Part shown: in pieces, positions 42,023 through 54,376 of the stretch
How positions within the stretch are numbered: position 1 is the first letter of the stretch
Layout: each line of letters starts with the position of its first letter
Assembly: GCA_036927565.1 (NCBI GenBank)
Contig: JAYESD010000008.1
Span: 169,842,922-169,906,921 of the forward strand
Direction: 5' to 3'
Origin: Tuctoria greenei
Lineage: Eukaryota; Streptophyta; Magnoliopsida; Poales; Poaceae
Length of the DNA: 64,000 nt
Notes under the pieces: model-generated
Databases searched by the model: none
What the model was told of the DNA's origin: nothing
The model's input: only the letters and a program-made list of their open reading frames with translations
Translations under genes and position numbers: made by a program

Positions 42023-43904
42023 GAGATCATTGTCAAAGTGTTTTGTAAATAGAGTATAATCTGCTTTCCCAATCTTGAAACCATTTTCAATTAAGAAATC
42101 TCTAAGACACTCATACCAAGCTATAGGAGCTTGTTTGAGGCCGTAGAGAGCCTTACGCAGTTAAAGACTTGGTCGGGGAACTCTTTTTCTTCGAATCCGA
42201 GAAGTTGCTCTACGTACACCTCCTCCTTGATTGGACCATTGAGGAAGGCGCTTTTCACATCCATTTGATAGAGTTTGAAATCATGGTGAGTAGCATATGC
42301 AAGTAATATTCTAATAGGTTCAAGTCTAGCTATTGGAGCAAAGGTTTCATCGAAATCCAAACCTTCGACTTGTGAATACCCTTTGGCCACAAGTCGTGCT
42401 TTGTTCCTTATCACCACTCCGTGTTCGCATTGTTTGTTGCGGAAGACCCATTTGGTGCCGACGACGTTCGTGTTAGGTCTTTCGACGAGTTCCCACACCT
42501 CGTTCCGTTTGAAGTTGTTCAGTTCTTCTTGCATCGCCACCACCCAGTCCGGATCTCTCAATGCATCCTCAATCCTACGTGGTTCCAAATAGGACATAAA
42601 AGAGTAATGCTCACAAAAGTCAGCTATGCGGGATCTAGTTGTTACTCTCCTTTGGATGTCACCGATGATGTTGTCTATTGGGTGATCTCTTTGGACGCAT
42701 TGGTGTACTCTTGGGTGTGGCATTTGTGGTCTTGTGTCTTCATGATCTTCTTCTTCTCCCCCTAGATGGTTTCCCTCATTGACTTGTCGATCATCTTCGT
42801 TTTCTTAAGGTTGATTTTGTGCAGAAGCTCCCACTTGATCATTGGCCTCCACTTGCGGTTCATCTTCCTCATGCACATGTAGAGGTTGCTCTTGTGGTCG
42901 AACTTTGCCCAATTCTTCTCATTGCTTGACAAGGAGCTTCTTCTCTATCTAGCATACATGGATCAACTTGCTCCTTTTGGGAGTCGTTAGTTTCATCGAA
43001 CACTACGTCATGTGCTACTTCAACAAGTCCGGAGGTCTTGTTGAAGACACGATAGGCATAAGAGTTCGAATCATAACCAAGCAAGAAAACTTCATCGGAC
43101 TTCGAAGGGAACTTTGAAGTCCTAGGATTCTTGTTCAAAATATATCACTTAGAATAAAAAACTCGAAAATAAGAAATATTTGGCTTGTTACCGATGAGTA
43201 GCTCATAGGATGTCTTCTTGAGTAGTCGATGAAGATAGAGTCAATTTATGGCGTGGAAAGCGGTGTTAACCGCATCCGCCCAAAATCGATCCGAGGCTTG
43301 TACTCATCGAGCATTGTTCTTGCCATCTTTATGAGGGTTCGGTTCTTCCTTTCGGCAACTCCGTTTTTTTGAGGAGAGTAAGGTGTTGAAAACTCATGCT
43401 TTATGACTTCTTCGTCTAGGTACTCCTCAACTTGGGTGTTCTTGAACTCTGTTCCGTTGTCGCTTCGAATGTTCTTGATCGTCAATGAAAACTCATTTTG
43501 AGCATGCTTGAAAAACTTCTTCAAGGTTCCTTGAGTTTTTGTCTTATCATGCAAAAATAAAACCCAAGTGAAGCTCGAAAAGTCATCAACAATCACTAAA
43601 CCATATTTATTACCGCCGGTGCTTATGTAAGCAATTGGACAGAAAAGATACATGTGAAGTAGCTCGAGCGAGCTTGTTGTAGTCATGACGTTCTTCGCGG
43701 GGTGAGGTGCTCCAACTTGCTTCCCGGCTTGGCACGCACTACAAGGCCGGTACCGAGCACCTTTCCTTGACTATTGTCTCCAAAATATATGCCCTCGTTC
43801 GGATCCTCATTTTATTCATACTCAACGAACATCCTTCTTTCTGCGGTCATATGGTTGGTGCAACCACTGTCTAGCACCCATTTTGATCCACCAGCGGAAT
43901 AGGC
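42023..43904 (-). pseudogene. pol: pol of C3, broken and interrupted
   Basis: The protease site WVLDSGCTNHMTAER (near 43870) is intact. The frame then reads GDNSQGKVLGTG joined directly to text from the CSACQAGKQ region, so the pre-integrase segment (about 370 bp compared with C4) is deleted. The integrase core runs about 43690-43250 with RSDNGTEF. RT begins near 42700 (VQRDHPIDNIIGDIQRRVTT, DFDETFAPIARLEPI), shifts frame near 42165, and stops at C4 at 42022, before the YVDD motif. Confidence 0.85.
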
Positions 43905-43917
43905 CTACAAAAACAAA

Positions 43918-46329
43918 TCATGCCTTGGTTTTAGGTACCCAAGCTTGCTTGGCTCCTTGGAGGTTAGTTACAAGAGATTTGGGCACCCACACATGAGACT
44001 TGGTGTTCCCATGGCGTGGCCCAACATAATGAGCATAAACTTTACCAAAAGTACTTCTCATTAGAACATAGGATGCATCAAAAGTCCTGAATAATAGATG
44101 TTGTTGTTTATAAACAGAACTAGTCCGGGAAATCGGACTTGTACGGAGAACCGGACTTGACCGTGTCAGGACCGGACTAGTCTGGTGATCATATGTGTTG
44201 ACTTTGGACTTTCCAGCTTGAGAGGGTTTTCCCTTTACAAAGGCAATGCTTTCGTTATTTTTATTGTTTCTAGCATATTGCGTTTTACCATAAGAATAAC
44301 CAATGCCATATTTGACATTAGGAGGTCTTGTGACCAAGTATGCACTACGTGCATATTTGATCTTCTCCTTGTCAAATATGCCATTATGGGAAGGATGCTT
44401 GTCCTTGGTAGAGGTTGACTTGTCTTTCAAGCTAGTGTCACTTTTAGCACATGGACAAGTGATAATAGCATCAATTTTAAGTGGTTGAGAAGGTGAGCTT
44501 GAAGAGAATGAGGGGTCACTTTGTTTGAGTGACTCAACTTGTACCTCAAGGATTTTGTTAACCTTTGATAGGTTATCAAGTTCGTCCTTGATGGTGATGT
44601 TTGAGTCGCTTAACTTCAAGCAAGCTTCCTTGCTTGAGGCTAACTCAAGTTCCAGTGACTTGCCTCGCTCCTTTTCAAGTTCAAGAAGTTTTTCAAGTTC
44701 AAGATATTCCTCCTTTTGGGAGATAATCATATCTTCTTGACGGTTAATTAACTTCTCCTTCTCAACAAGCTGATCAAGTAGAAATTTCATTTTTTGTTGC
44801 TGTTTTCTTGTCTAAGCCAACGAGCATGTCTTCATTATCACTAGCAACTTCACTATCACTAGAATAGGAATGCAAGGAAGAGGATTTGTTTGTTACCTTT
44901 CGTTTACCTTCCTTTGCCATGAGGCAAGTGTTGTTGCCCTTCCATGCGCCTAGAGTTGGGAAGAGGGTGGACTTCTTGGATGTCTTCTCAATGGCTATGC
45001 TAGCCATCTCCTCTTCCTCTTCGGATGAGGACTCGTCATTTGAGTCCCACTCCTCTCCTAGATGCGCTTGTCCAGCTTGCTTCTTTTTCTTGAAGAATTT
45101 CTTGGGTTGAGGTCTTGTTTCCTTTGTTTTCTTTTTGTTTTCTTCGTATGGGCAATCAACTATAAAGTGGTCATATTCACCACAGTTATAGCATGCCCGC
45201 TTCAACTTTGGTCTTGACTTCTCTTTATATTTTCCTTCACTTGATTTTCCCCTGGTCTCTTCTTCATCATTTTCTTGAATCTCTTCATAAAGAGGAGTAT
45301 GTCCTCTTCGTTGATGGCGCTGCTCTCATCATCGTTGTCCTCTTCTTATTGAGCTTCTCGAGCTTGTTTAGACAAGGGTTTGCAAGTGGACTTCAAAGCG
45401 ACCCCTTTCTTCTTTGCCAAGGTGAGGTCGGCAATCTCCTTGACATGCTTTGCCTGCTTTTCCATCATCTCGAAACTGATGATTTTCCCAAGTGGCTCAT
45501 CCGGCGTCATTTTCTTGTACCCGGGGCTTTCTCTAATCATCAAGCACAAGGTGACGTTGCGAGGAATGAAAGATCTAAGGATGAGCTTCACCACCTCGTG
45601 ATCGTTCCACTTCTTGCTTCCGTATGCTCGAACCTTGTTGATGAGTGTCTTTAAGCGGTTTTACATGTCTTGCAGCGACTCATCTTCTTCAATGGCGAAT
45701 CTTCCCAATTCGCCTTCAATCATTTCAATCTTTGCTTCTCGCACATGACGATCGCCTTCATGTGTGGTTTGCAATGTATCCCATATTTCTTTTGCAATCT
45801 CGAGCCCATCCACCTTGGTGAACTCGTCCCGACTAAGTGATGAGGTGATGACTGCTGCAGCTTGGGCATTTCGATGGATTGCTTGCTCTTGGCTAGGCGT
45901 GAGCTCCTCATCATCGTCGAGGATATCTATTCCTGTAACCACAATGTGCCACAAGCTTGGATTGAGTGAGATCAAGTGCATTTTCATGTTTTTCCTCCAC
46001 ATTGAGTAGTCATTGCCATCAAAGTGTGGGGCTTTTCCAAGGGGAATAGATAGGTAGTGATTATTGTTAGAATTTAAATGATCATAATTCAAAAGATATC
46101 GGGAGTAGTCGGTGTGACTACTCCCCTTCTTCTTCTTCTTCTCGTCATCGACCTTCACTTTCCCTTTTGAGAGAGATTTCTTCCTTAGGAGCGCCTTGAG
46201 TTCAAGCGTCTCCTCATCGTCATCCTCGAAGTCCTGGATGGCATCAAGGAGCTTCTCCAACTTTTGAGTTTTTTCATCTTCAACCTTCTCTTGGTTAAGA
46301 CTCTTGTGTACATCCTTCATGTCTGACAT
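43918..46329 (-). pseudogene. gag: gag of C3, broken
   Basis: Starts MSDMKDVHKSLNQE at 46329, like C4. A stop replaces Y at QDMYNRL (near 45661), with a frame change near 45340 and others near 45205 and 44790. The knuckle CYNCGEYDHFIVDCPYEE (near 45190) and the coiled coil EKEKLINRQEDMIIS are recognisable. Degenerate palindrome units are translated in the tail as QTSPV, RSSPV, RTSPI and RTSSV (44121-44190), as in C4. Ends VPKTKA then TGA. Confidence 0.85.
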
Positions 46330-46366
46330 GTTTCCTTCGAGCGATTAGTCTCTTGCGAAGAAACCG

Positions 46367-46378
46367 GCTCTGATACCA
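46367..46378 (-). other. Primer-binding site of C3 (tRNA-iMet)
   Basis: The minus strand reads TGGTATCAGAGC, two bases from the LTR. Confidence 0.9.
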
Positions 46379-46380
46379 AT

Positions 46381-47835
46381 TGAATGTGGCCTAGAGGGGG
46401 GTGAATAGGACTTTTTGAATTTTTGGTCGGAACCTGCAATACTTAACAAACTGATCAAATCATGAGATATCAGACTAGTCCGGTAGAGTGCGTACTAGTC
46501 CGGTGTGTGCGGACTAGATTGATCAAGTTCGATCAATGAGTTCAATTCAAGCACAATATGCATCAGAAAATAGTATGTAACTTGCAAGTATTGATTCAAT
46601 GAAGTTAAGTGTAGTGTAAATTATCTTTGATATGAATGTTCTAATGTAAGATGGAAAAAATCAATCAAACCGTAGAATATGATATGAGAAACTTTAAGAG
46701 CAAGTTTGACACACGATTTTATCCCGTGGTTCGGTTCCCACAGAGGCAAGCTACATCCACATTGAGGATCCCAAGAAAGGACCAGGTCTTCACTGACCCT
46801 AACCTCGTCGAATCGCCACGAAGGCCAATTCTTCTTCCACTATCACAAAGAGGCAAATCACCAAGTTCAAGGGGCCTTCTCACAAGTTGAGGGATCCCCA
46901 AGATTACAGTTCAAACACCACTAAGAACACACTCGTAAGATGAATAATGAAACCACATGAGTGTGTTAGAGATCAAACCCAAGAGCTCAAAAGTGTAGAA
47001 TTGTGTCTCTCCTTTGATCCAAAGTGAATCCTCAAGGGATTGATCTTTCTTGCGTTGGATTTCATGGAGAGATGTGTTTTCTAGGCTCTTGGAGGGTGGG
47101 ACGGTGCAGGGGGTCGAGAGTTATGATAGTTGGGCCATGCACATCTATTTATATTAGGGTTTTCAAAAGTTGTCGTTAGGATTTCGAGGGTTCGGACTAG
47201 TCCGTGATAGAGTCCGGACTAGTCCGGTGTGCGGCGTGCAGGAAACCCTAAGTGTCCAGAAATATCGAACTTGTCCGGCTAGGAGCGTACTTGTCTGATT
47301 TTAGTTAGAACGGTTTTCGGACTTGTCCGTGCTGATATCGGACTTGTCCGGTGTGGTGATGCCCTTAGTGAATGTAGGACAAGTCCGCACTTGGAGGACT
47401 TGTCCCATTTTAGTCAGAGACGTTATCGGACTAGTCCGGACTTTTTCGAACTAGTCCGGTGCGGACAAGTCCGCATTGGCAGGACTTATCCGAACCTGTA
47501 CAGAGAGGATATTGGACTAGTCCGGTGTATATCGGACTAGTCCGTTTTTCTTGTGAACTATGAAGTGTGTGAGGATTTTTGTGCTTGAGATCTTGGGATG
47601 TGTCACACCAACACACTCCATACACAATGATGTATTCTATTCAGCTCTTGAGCTCTTTTCCGAATTGATCCTCATTCTCCTTCATTTTTGGCACTTTCTT
47701 CATCCTTTCATTAAAACCTGCGCTTTCTTCGTTCTTTTCATTAAAACCTGCGCTCATCTCAATAATGTAGTTAGGATCTCATTTATTTGTCATAAGTCAA
47801 CCAAAACCTAGATGGGATATCTAGCTACACTTTTA
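46381..47835 (-). repeat. 5' LTR of C3
   Basis: 1455 bp, TGAATGTGGCCTAGAGG...CTACACTTTTA; the terminal CA has become TA. Palindrome units are at 46470-46515 and 47190-47545. A TATAAATA box on the minus strand lies at 47146-47153. Many differences from the 3' LTR indicate an older insertion than C4. Confidence 0.9.
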
Positions 47836-47902
47836 GGTATAGTGTTTGCCTTCCCGCCTCGGCTTCAAAGTCAGAGAGGGAAACATAGTCGGAATCCGAC
47901 AT
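47836..47902 (-). pseudogene. Accessory gene of C2, N-terminal fragment
   Basis: The ATG at 47902 opens MSDSDYVSLSDFEAEAG, matching the C4 start MSSFDNEISDFEAELD. The frame reaches the GGTAT target duplication (47836-47840) and resumes in the same frame at 11248 as YRRKCEEDKLVMAYL. This shows C3 landed inside the gene. Confidence 0.8.
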
Positions 47903-48816
47903 GGTTGCTGATAAGAGATGCAAATGAATGTGTATGAGTCCAAGGAAGTGGATATATGGTGGTAGAATTCACAGAATCAATTTAGTTTAGGGTTTTTACT
48001 GTGTAACCCGTACTTGTCCGCCCAGGTGCCGGACTAGTCCGCACGAAGCCGAACTTGTCCGCCCTGTGGTCGGACTAGTCCGGTTCACACAGCAAGAACC
48101 CTAATCTAGAGAAATTTTGCAAAATCTATGGATCCTACCACCAAAATTGAGGTACATGATCACAATGATGTGGACAACAACATTTGTGAAGAAGTTTCTA
48201 TCAATAGACCTAAAAGAATTGAATTTCGGAGATTTTGGGGTTAGGCCAAGAATACCTCTTCAAATCTTTGATTCGACGAAATGTGGGTGAGGAATTGGCC
48301 TCCGATGCTTGGGGAAGAGTTCCCACACACCTTAGGGCTTCAATCCACCGATTGGAGTCAAGATTTGGTGGTTGGAATAAAAAATTGCCAATTTGGGGGC
48401 GGTTTTCGTGCTTTGGAGGAGAGAGAGAGAGCATTTGAAGTGGAGAGGTCGAGGTCTTCTAGAGGAGGTTAAGTCCCCAAGGGACGGACTAGTTCGGTTG
48501 GGGACCCGGACCAGTTCGGCCAGCGGACTGGGTTCGGAGTATATTGAACCACTGAACTAGTCTGGTTCGGGGGCGAACTAGTCTAGTCCTAAGGCTGAAC
48601 TCCTATATATTGAGTTTTCAGTGGAGATTTGATCCTTTTGGACAATAATTTCACAAAAGATCTTTGTAAATATGGTCAGTAAGTAATCAACAATCGAACT
48701 ATGACCATAATTCACAAGGATTCAATAATTTGTAGAAAATTGAGGAGCATGAGTTTTTTGCAAGCATGTGTGAATTTTGAATATAACAATCAAATGTGTA
48801 AGGCTCAAGACACATT
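47903..48816 (-). repeat. Spacer of C2 between RNase H and accessory gene
   Basis: Non-coding. Palindrome units lie at about 48010-48085, with degenerate units at 48480-48590. The small open frames here are not conserved with the other elements. Confidence 0.65.
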
Positions 48817-51800
48817 TCAAAAATCTAAGATATTGAGCTCACTCCTAAGTTCACAAAATATTTTCTCATCTAGGGCTTTGGTAAAAATATCGGCCAATTG
48901 ATTTTTGGTTCTCACATGGGAGATTGCAATGTCTCCTTTGATGGAGTGATCTCTCAAGAAGTGGTGGCGGATATCGATGTGTTTGGTTCTTGAGTGCTCA
49001 ACTGGATTGTGAGCTATTTTGATGGCACTCTCATTGTCACATAGGAGGGGAATATTGCGCAAGTTTATGCCATAGTCCCTAAGAGTTTGTCGCATCCAAA
49101 GAAGTTGTGCACAACAACTTCCGGCAGCGACATACTCCGCTTTGGCTGTGGAAAGAGCAATGGAGTTTTGTTTCTTTGAGGACCAAGACACTAAAGATCT
49201 ACCAAGGAATTGGCAAGTTCCGGATGTACTCTTCCTATCAACTTTGCACCCCGCATAGTCCACATCGGAATATCCAATGAGGTTAAAATTAGAGCCCTTA
49301 GGGTACCAAAGTCCTAGGCTTGGTGTGTGAACCAAATATCTAAGAATTCTCTTAACGACACTCAAATGACACACCTTAAGAACAACTTGAAATCTAGCAC
49401 ACATACACACACTAAGCATGATATCAGGCCTAGATTCACATAAGTAAAGTAATGAGCCTATCATGGAACGATATACCTTTTGGTCCACACTTGGACCATC
49501 TTCATTAAAATTGAGATGCCCATTGGTTGCCACAAGAGTCTTGATGGGTTTGGCCTTGTCCATGTCACACTTCTTGAGTATATCTTGTGTGTACTTGGTT
49601 TGACTAATGGGCATGCCCTCCTAGAGTTGCTTTACTTGAAAACCTAGGAAGAACTTCAACTCCCCCATCATGCACATCTCAAATCTTTCTGTCATTATCT
49701 TAGAAAACTCACCACAAAAAGCTTTGTTAGTAGAGCCAAATATATTGTCATCAACATATACTTGGCAAACAAACAAATCATCATCAAAGTGCTTAGTGAA
49801 AAAGTGTAATCCGCCTTTCCAATTTTGAAACCATTTTGAGTTAGAAAGTCTCTAAGGCACTCATACCAAGCTCTAGGAGCTTGTTTGAGGATGTAGAGAG
49901 CCTTACACAATTTGTACACATGGCTTGGGAATTCTTCATCTTCAAAACTGGGGGTTTGCTCCACATACACCTCTTCCTTGATTGGACCATTGAGAAATGC
50001 ACTCTTGACGTCCATTTGATATAGCTTAAAATCATGGTGAGTAGCGAAGGCAAGTAATATACGAATTGATTCTAGCCTAGCTATGGGAGCAAAGGTTTCT
50101 TCGAAATCTAAACCTTCGACTTGTGAATACCCCTTGGCCACAAGTCGTGCTTTGTTCCTTGTAATCACCCCGTGCTCATCTTGTTTGTTGCGGAACTCCC
50201 ACTTGGTACCTACAACATTCGCGTTAGGCCTCTTCACGAGCTCCCATACTTGATTTATTTCAAAGTTGTTGAGCTCTTCTTGCATGGCCATTACCCAATC
50301 CAGATCTCGTAGCGCTTCTTCAACCTTGTGAGGCTCCAAAGAAGAAACAAAAGAGTAGTGTTCACAAAAGTTTGCAACACGAGATTGAGTAGTTACCCTC
50401 TTGGAGATATCTCCAAGTATATTGTCAACAGGATGGTCCCATTGAATGCTTTGGCGCACTCTTGGTGAGGCGCTTGAGGTCTTGAATCTTCATCTTCGTC
50501 TTCCTCATTTTCATTGTCTCCCCCTTGATTGATGTCTCCATTTTCATCTGCTTTGAGCGCATCTTGGGGTACTTGATCTTGATCATTTGCGAAAGAGCTT
50601 GCTTGATGTGTGAGATGGTCACTTGGATCTTGAGGTTGTTCATGTGGTCGTATATCTCCAAGTGCCATCCTTCCTATCACCACTTGTGGAGATTCTTCTT
50701 GGTCTAGCACATGACAATCAACTTGCTCTACTTAGGAGCCATTAATCTCATCAAACACCACGTCCTGTGCTACTTCAACAATTCCGGAGGATTTGTTGGA
50801 GACACGATAGGCATAGGTGTTTGAGTCATAACCAATCAAGAAACCTTCATCGAACTTAGAAGCAAACTGTGAAGTCCTAGGCTTCTTGTTTAGAATGTAG
50901 CATTTGCTCCAAAAAACATGAAAGTAAGAAATGTTGGGCTTGTTACCGGTTAGGAGCCCATAAGACGTCTTCTTAAGTATGTGGTGAAGATATAACCAGT
51001 TTATGGCATGTCAAGCAGTGTTAACCGCTTCCGCCCAAAACCGGTCCGACGTCTTGTACTCATAAAGCATGGTTCTTGACATCTCAATTATAGTTCTATT
51101 CTTCCTCTCGCCACCCCATTTTTTTGAGGCGAGTAGGGGGTCGAGAACTCATGCTTCATGCCTTCTTCATCCAAAAACTCTTCAACTTGAGTATTCTTGA
51201 ATTCGGTGTCGTTGTCACTCCTTATGGTCTTGATACTTAAGGATAACTCATTTTGAGCTCTCTTCAAGTATTTATTGAGGACACCTTGAGTCTCAGTCTT
51301 ATCATGCAAAAAGAATACCCAAGTGAAACGTGAAAAATCATCAACAATAATAAGATCATATTTGTTACCGTCAATACTTATGTAGGCGATTGGACCAAAG
51401 AGATCCATGTGTAGAAGTTCCAATGGTCTTGTTATCATCATAATGTTCTTGGATGGATGTGGAGCTCAAACTTGCTTTCCTGCTTGGCATGTGCTACATG
51501 ACCTATTCTTTTCAAACACAACATTCTTTAAACCACGGACGTGCTCACCCTTAAGGAGTTTTTGCAAGTTTCTCATCCCAACATGGGCTAGCCTTCTATT
51601 CCAAAGCCATCCCATGTTAGTTTTTGCAATTATGCATGTATCAAGTTGGGCTTTATCGGTGGATAAATCCACAAGATAGAGCTTTCCCTTGAGTACACCC
51701 TTAAAAGCAATTGAGTCATTGCTTCTCCTTGTGACGATCACACCCTCATTAGTGAATAAACAATTATAACCTTTGTTGCATAGTTGTGATATGGACAAGA

Positions 51801-52023
51801 TGTTATAATCAAGTGAATCAACATGTAAAAATATTTGAAAGAGTATGATTAGGGGATATAGCAATTTTATCGGTGCCAAGGATTTTTCCTTGGCTATTGT
51901 CCCAAAGATTCCTTCACTTGGATCTTCATTTTGCTCATACTCCACAAACATCTTCCTCTCTCCGGTCATATAATTAGTGCATCTGCTATCAAGAACCCAT
52001 TTGGTTCCACCGGAGGAGTATGC
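48817..52023 (-). pseudogene. pol: pol of C2, broken
   Basis: The protease site reads WVLDSRCTNYMTGE, so the catalytic glycine of DSG is arginine. The pre-integrase region and CSTCQAGKQ are in 51969-51466, and the integrase core with RSDN in 51441-51088, followed by a frameshift. RT is open 50459-49695 with a frameshift near 49800 just before YVDD. The RT end and RNase H are open 49614-48817 (GYSDVDYAGCKVDRKSTSG, ADIFTKALDE). Confidence 0.87.
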
Positions 52024-52036
52024 CTACAAGAAAGAT

Positions 52037-54324
52037 TTAAGACTTGGCTTTAGGTACCCAAGCGGTGCTGGGTCCTTTGATGTTAGTCAAGAGGCACTTG
52101 GGCACCCACACACAAGGTTTAGGAGGCCCAACATACCTAGCATAAGCTTTACCAAATTTGTTCCTTAATAACACATATGACGCATCAAAGTCATGAAACA
52201 AGGGATGTGGTTCTTTCTCAGGCACTTTGGGTGATGTAGCGATGTTCTTTCCCTTATTGTTGTATGAGCCTCCCTTGACAAAAACAATCAAGTCTTTTCC
52301 ACTCTTGGGAGTTTTGGCGTTTTGCCTCATCTCCCTAGAATAACCAAGACCATCCTTGACAAGGGGATGTCTTGTGTTGGCGTATGCACTACGTGCATAT
52401 GTCATCTTCTCCTTGTCAAAGATGCCACCCTTTGGTGCTTGATTGGTTTGTGCCAACTTAAGCTCATCTTTAAGTTTCATAATCAAGTTTGAGCATTTGC
52501 AAGATTGAGGTGCTTCAGTTTTGACATTTGTAGAAGGTGAGCTTGTAGAGTAAGAAGGGGCATTGACCTTGAGAGACATCACTTGTGTTTCAAGTATCTT
52601 GTTAGCTTGTGTCAAACTAACAAGTTCATCCTTGAGCACAATTGTGGTGTTCTCAAGGTTTGAGCAAGTTTCCTTGCTCAAAGCGAGTTCACGCTCAAGC
52701 GCCTTTTTTCTTTCTCTTTCAAGCTCCAAGAGCTCCTCAACCTATTGACATCTCTCCTTTTGTTGGATGAGCATGTCCTCTTGACGGTTGATGATCTCTT
52801 CCTTGTCAAATATCTCATCCATCAACAACCTCAATCTTTTCAAGGTACTTTTACTCATATCCTTAATCATATGTTCATTCTCACTACTACTATCAAAATC
52901 ATCATGCGAAGAAATTGAAGAGGAGGATTTAGATTTAACCTTCTTTCTTCCCTCCTTGGCCACGAGGCACGTTGGCCTTGATTTCTCCAAGTTGGGGTGA
53001 AGCTTGTTCTCTGCGGTTGTCTTCTTCATGGTAATGGTTGCTATCTTCTCCTCTTCATCGGAGGAGGATTCTTCATTTGAATCCCACTCCTTTCCAAGTT
53101 GGGCATGCCCTGATTGCTTCTTCTTCTTGAAGTACTTCTTCTCTTTGGACTTGCCCTCCTTCTTCTTCTTGGTTTCCTCATGTGGGCAATCCACAATAAA
53201 GTGGCCATACTCCCCACAATTGTAGCAAGCCCTCTTTGATCTTGTTTTGGGCTTGTCTTTGCTCTTGCTTTCATGATGGTAGCCCCCCCCCCCCTCCTTC
53301 TTCTGAACTTACTCTTGAAGTTGTTGATGAAGAGTGCCTCTTCCTCATTAGTGTCAGGGCTCTCTTCACCACTCTCTTCCTTTTCTTGTGATCTTGAGGA
53401 TGTTTCCTTGAATGCAACATCCCTTTTCTTGGGGTAGGAGAGATTTTGTAGATCATTGTAGAACATAGCTTCTTGCTCCATCATATCGTGGTTGATGATT
53501 CTCCCAAGCACTTCTTCGGGAGTCATCTTGTGAAAACCCGGACTCTCACGAATTAGTGAGCAAAGAGTGACGTTTCGAGGCATGAATGCTCGAGTCATTC
53601 TCTTTACCACCTCATGGTAGGTCCATCGTGTGCTTCCAAAAGAACGAATCTTTTTGATGAGAGTCTTGAGGCGGTCATACATGTCTTGGGGGGACTCACC
53701 ATCCATGATGGTGAACCTCCCAAGCTCTCCTTCGATCATCTCGATCTTTGCCGCCCTAATGACACGGTTGCCCTCATGCGTTGTCTTGAGGGTGTCTCAT
53801 ATCTCCTTGGCAACCTCCAACCCTTCAATACCGTTGAACTCCTCTCGAGTCAATGAGGAGGTAATCACTCCAACGGCTTGAGCATTGCGATGGAGGAGGA
53901 CGGCTTGCTCTGGAGTGATGTCTTCCTCATTCTTGGGAAGATGTACACCTGTTATAACAATTTGCCACAAACTAGGGTTTAAGAAAATGAGATGCATCTT
54001 TAAATTATGCTTCCACATAGAGTAATCATTTCTATCAAACTGAGGAGGTTTGCCAATGGAAATAGATGAATAGTGATTGCTTGCGGTAAGTTGCTCATAG
54101 TTGTAAGCATACCGAGAGTAGTCTTGTGAACTACTCCCATTATCAACATTGATTGAAGCAACTGGCTTGATCTCCTTCTTGGGCACATTGAGCTTCTCAC
54201 GAAGTCGTTCCTTGAGCATACAAACTTCTTCATCGTCATTTGGATCATCTTGAAGAACATCGACGTTCTTCATCTTGGTGTCATCAACAATCACCAGAAT
54301 CTCGTTGTCACCCCTTCCGGCCAT
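52037..54324 (-). pseudogene. gag: gag of C2, broken
   Basis: Starts MAGRGDNEILVIVDD at 54324. The gag domain (SISIGKPPQFDRNDYSMWKH) is interrupted by a stop near 53797. A run of 12 C at 53283-53294 coincides with a frame change just before the zinc knuckle. The coiled-coil tail (FDKEEIINRQEDMLIQQKER) is broken near 52740. Ends VPKAKS and a stop at the conserved junction. It has no palindrome insert in the tail. Confidence 0.85.
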
Positions 54325-54362
54325 TTCTTCTCCGAGTTGTTAGACTCTTGGTAGAGAAGCCT

Positions 54363-54374
54363 TCTTTGATACCA
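54363..54374 (-). other. Primer-binding site of C2, degenerate
   Basis: The minus strand reads TGGTATCAAAGA, 10 of 12 matches to the tRNA-iMet site. Confidence 0.8.
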
Positions 54375-54376
54375 AT

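Larger units (their letters stand above)
11254..47835 (-). mobile_element. Ty1-copia retrotransposon C3 (SIRE/Maximus-like)
   Basis: C3 lies on the minus strand with its 5' LTR at 46381-47835. Its 3' LTR is split into 11254-12330 and 23743-24123 by a gypsy complex. The target duplication GGTAT is perfect (11249-11253 and 47836-47840). Its internal sequence is 46380-42023 (gag and pol), then 27385-24124 (RNase H end, spacer, accessory gene, polypurine tract), interrupted by C4. About 0.7 kb of RT/RNase H is missing between 42023 and 27385, and most of the pre-integrase region is deleted near 43750. Confidence 0.9.
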
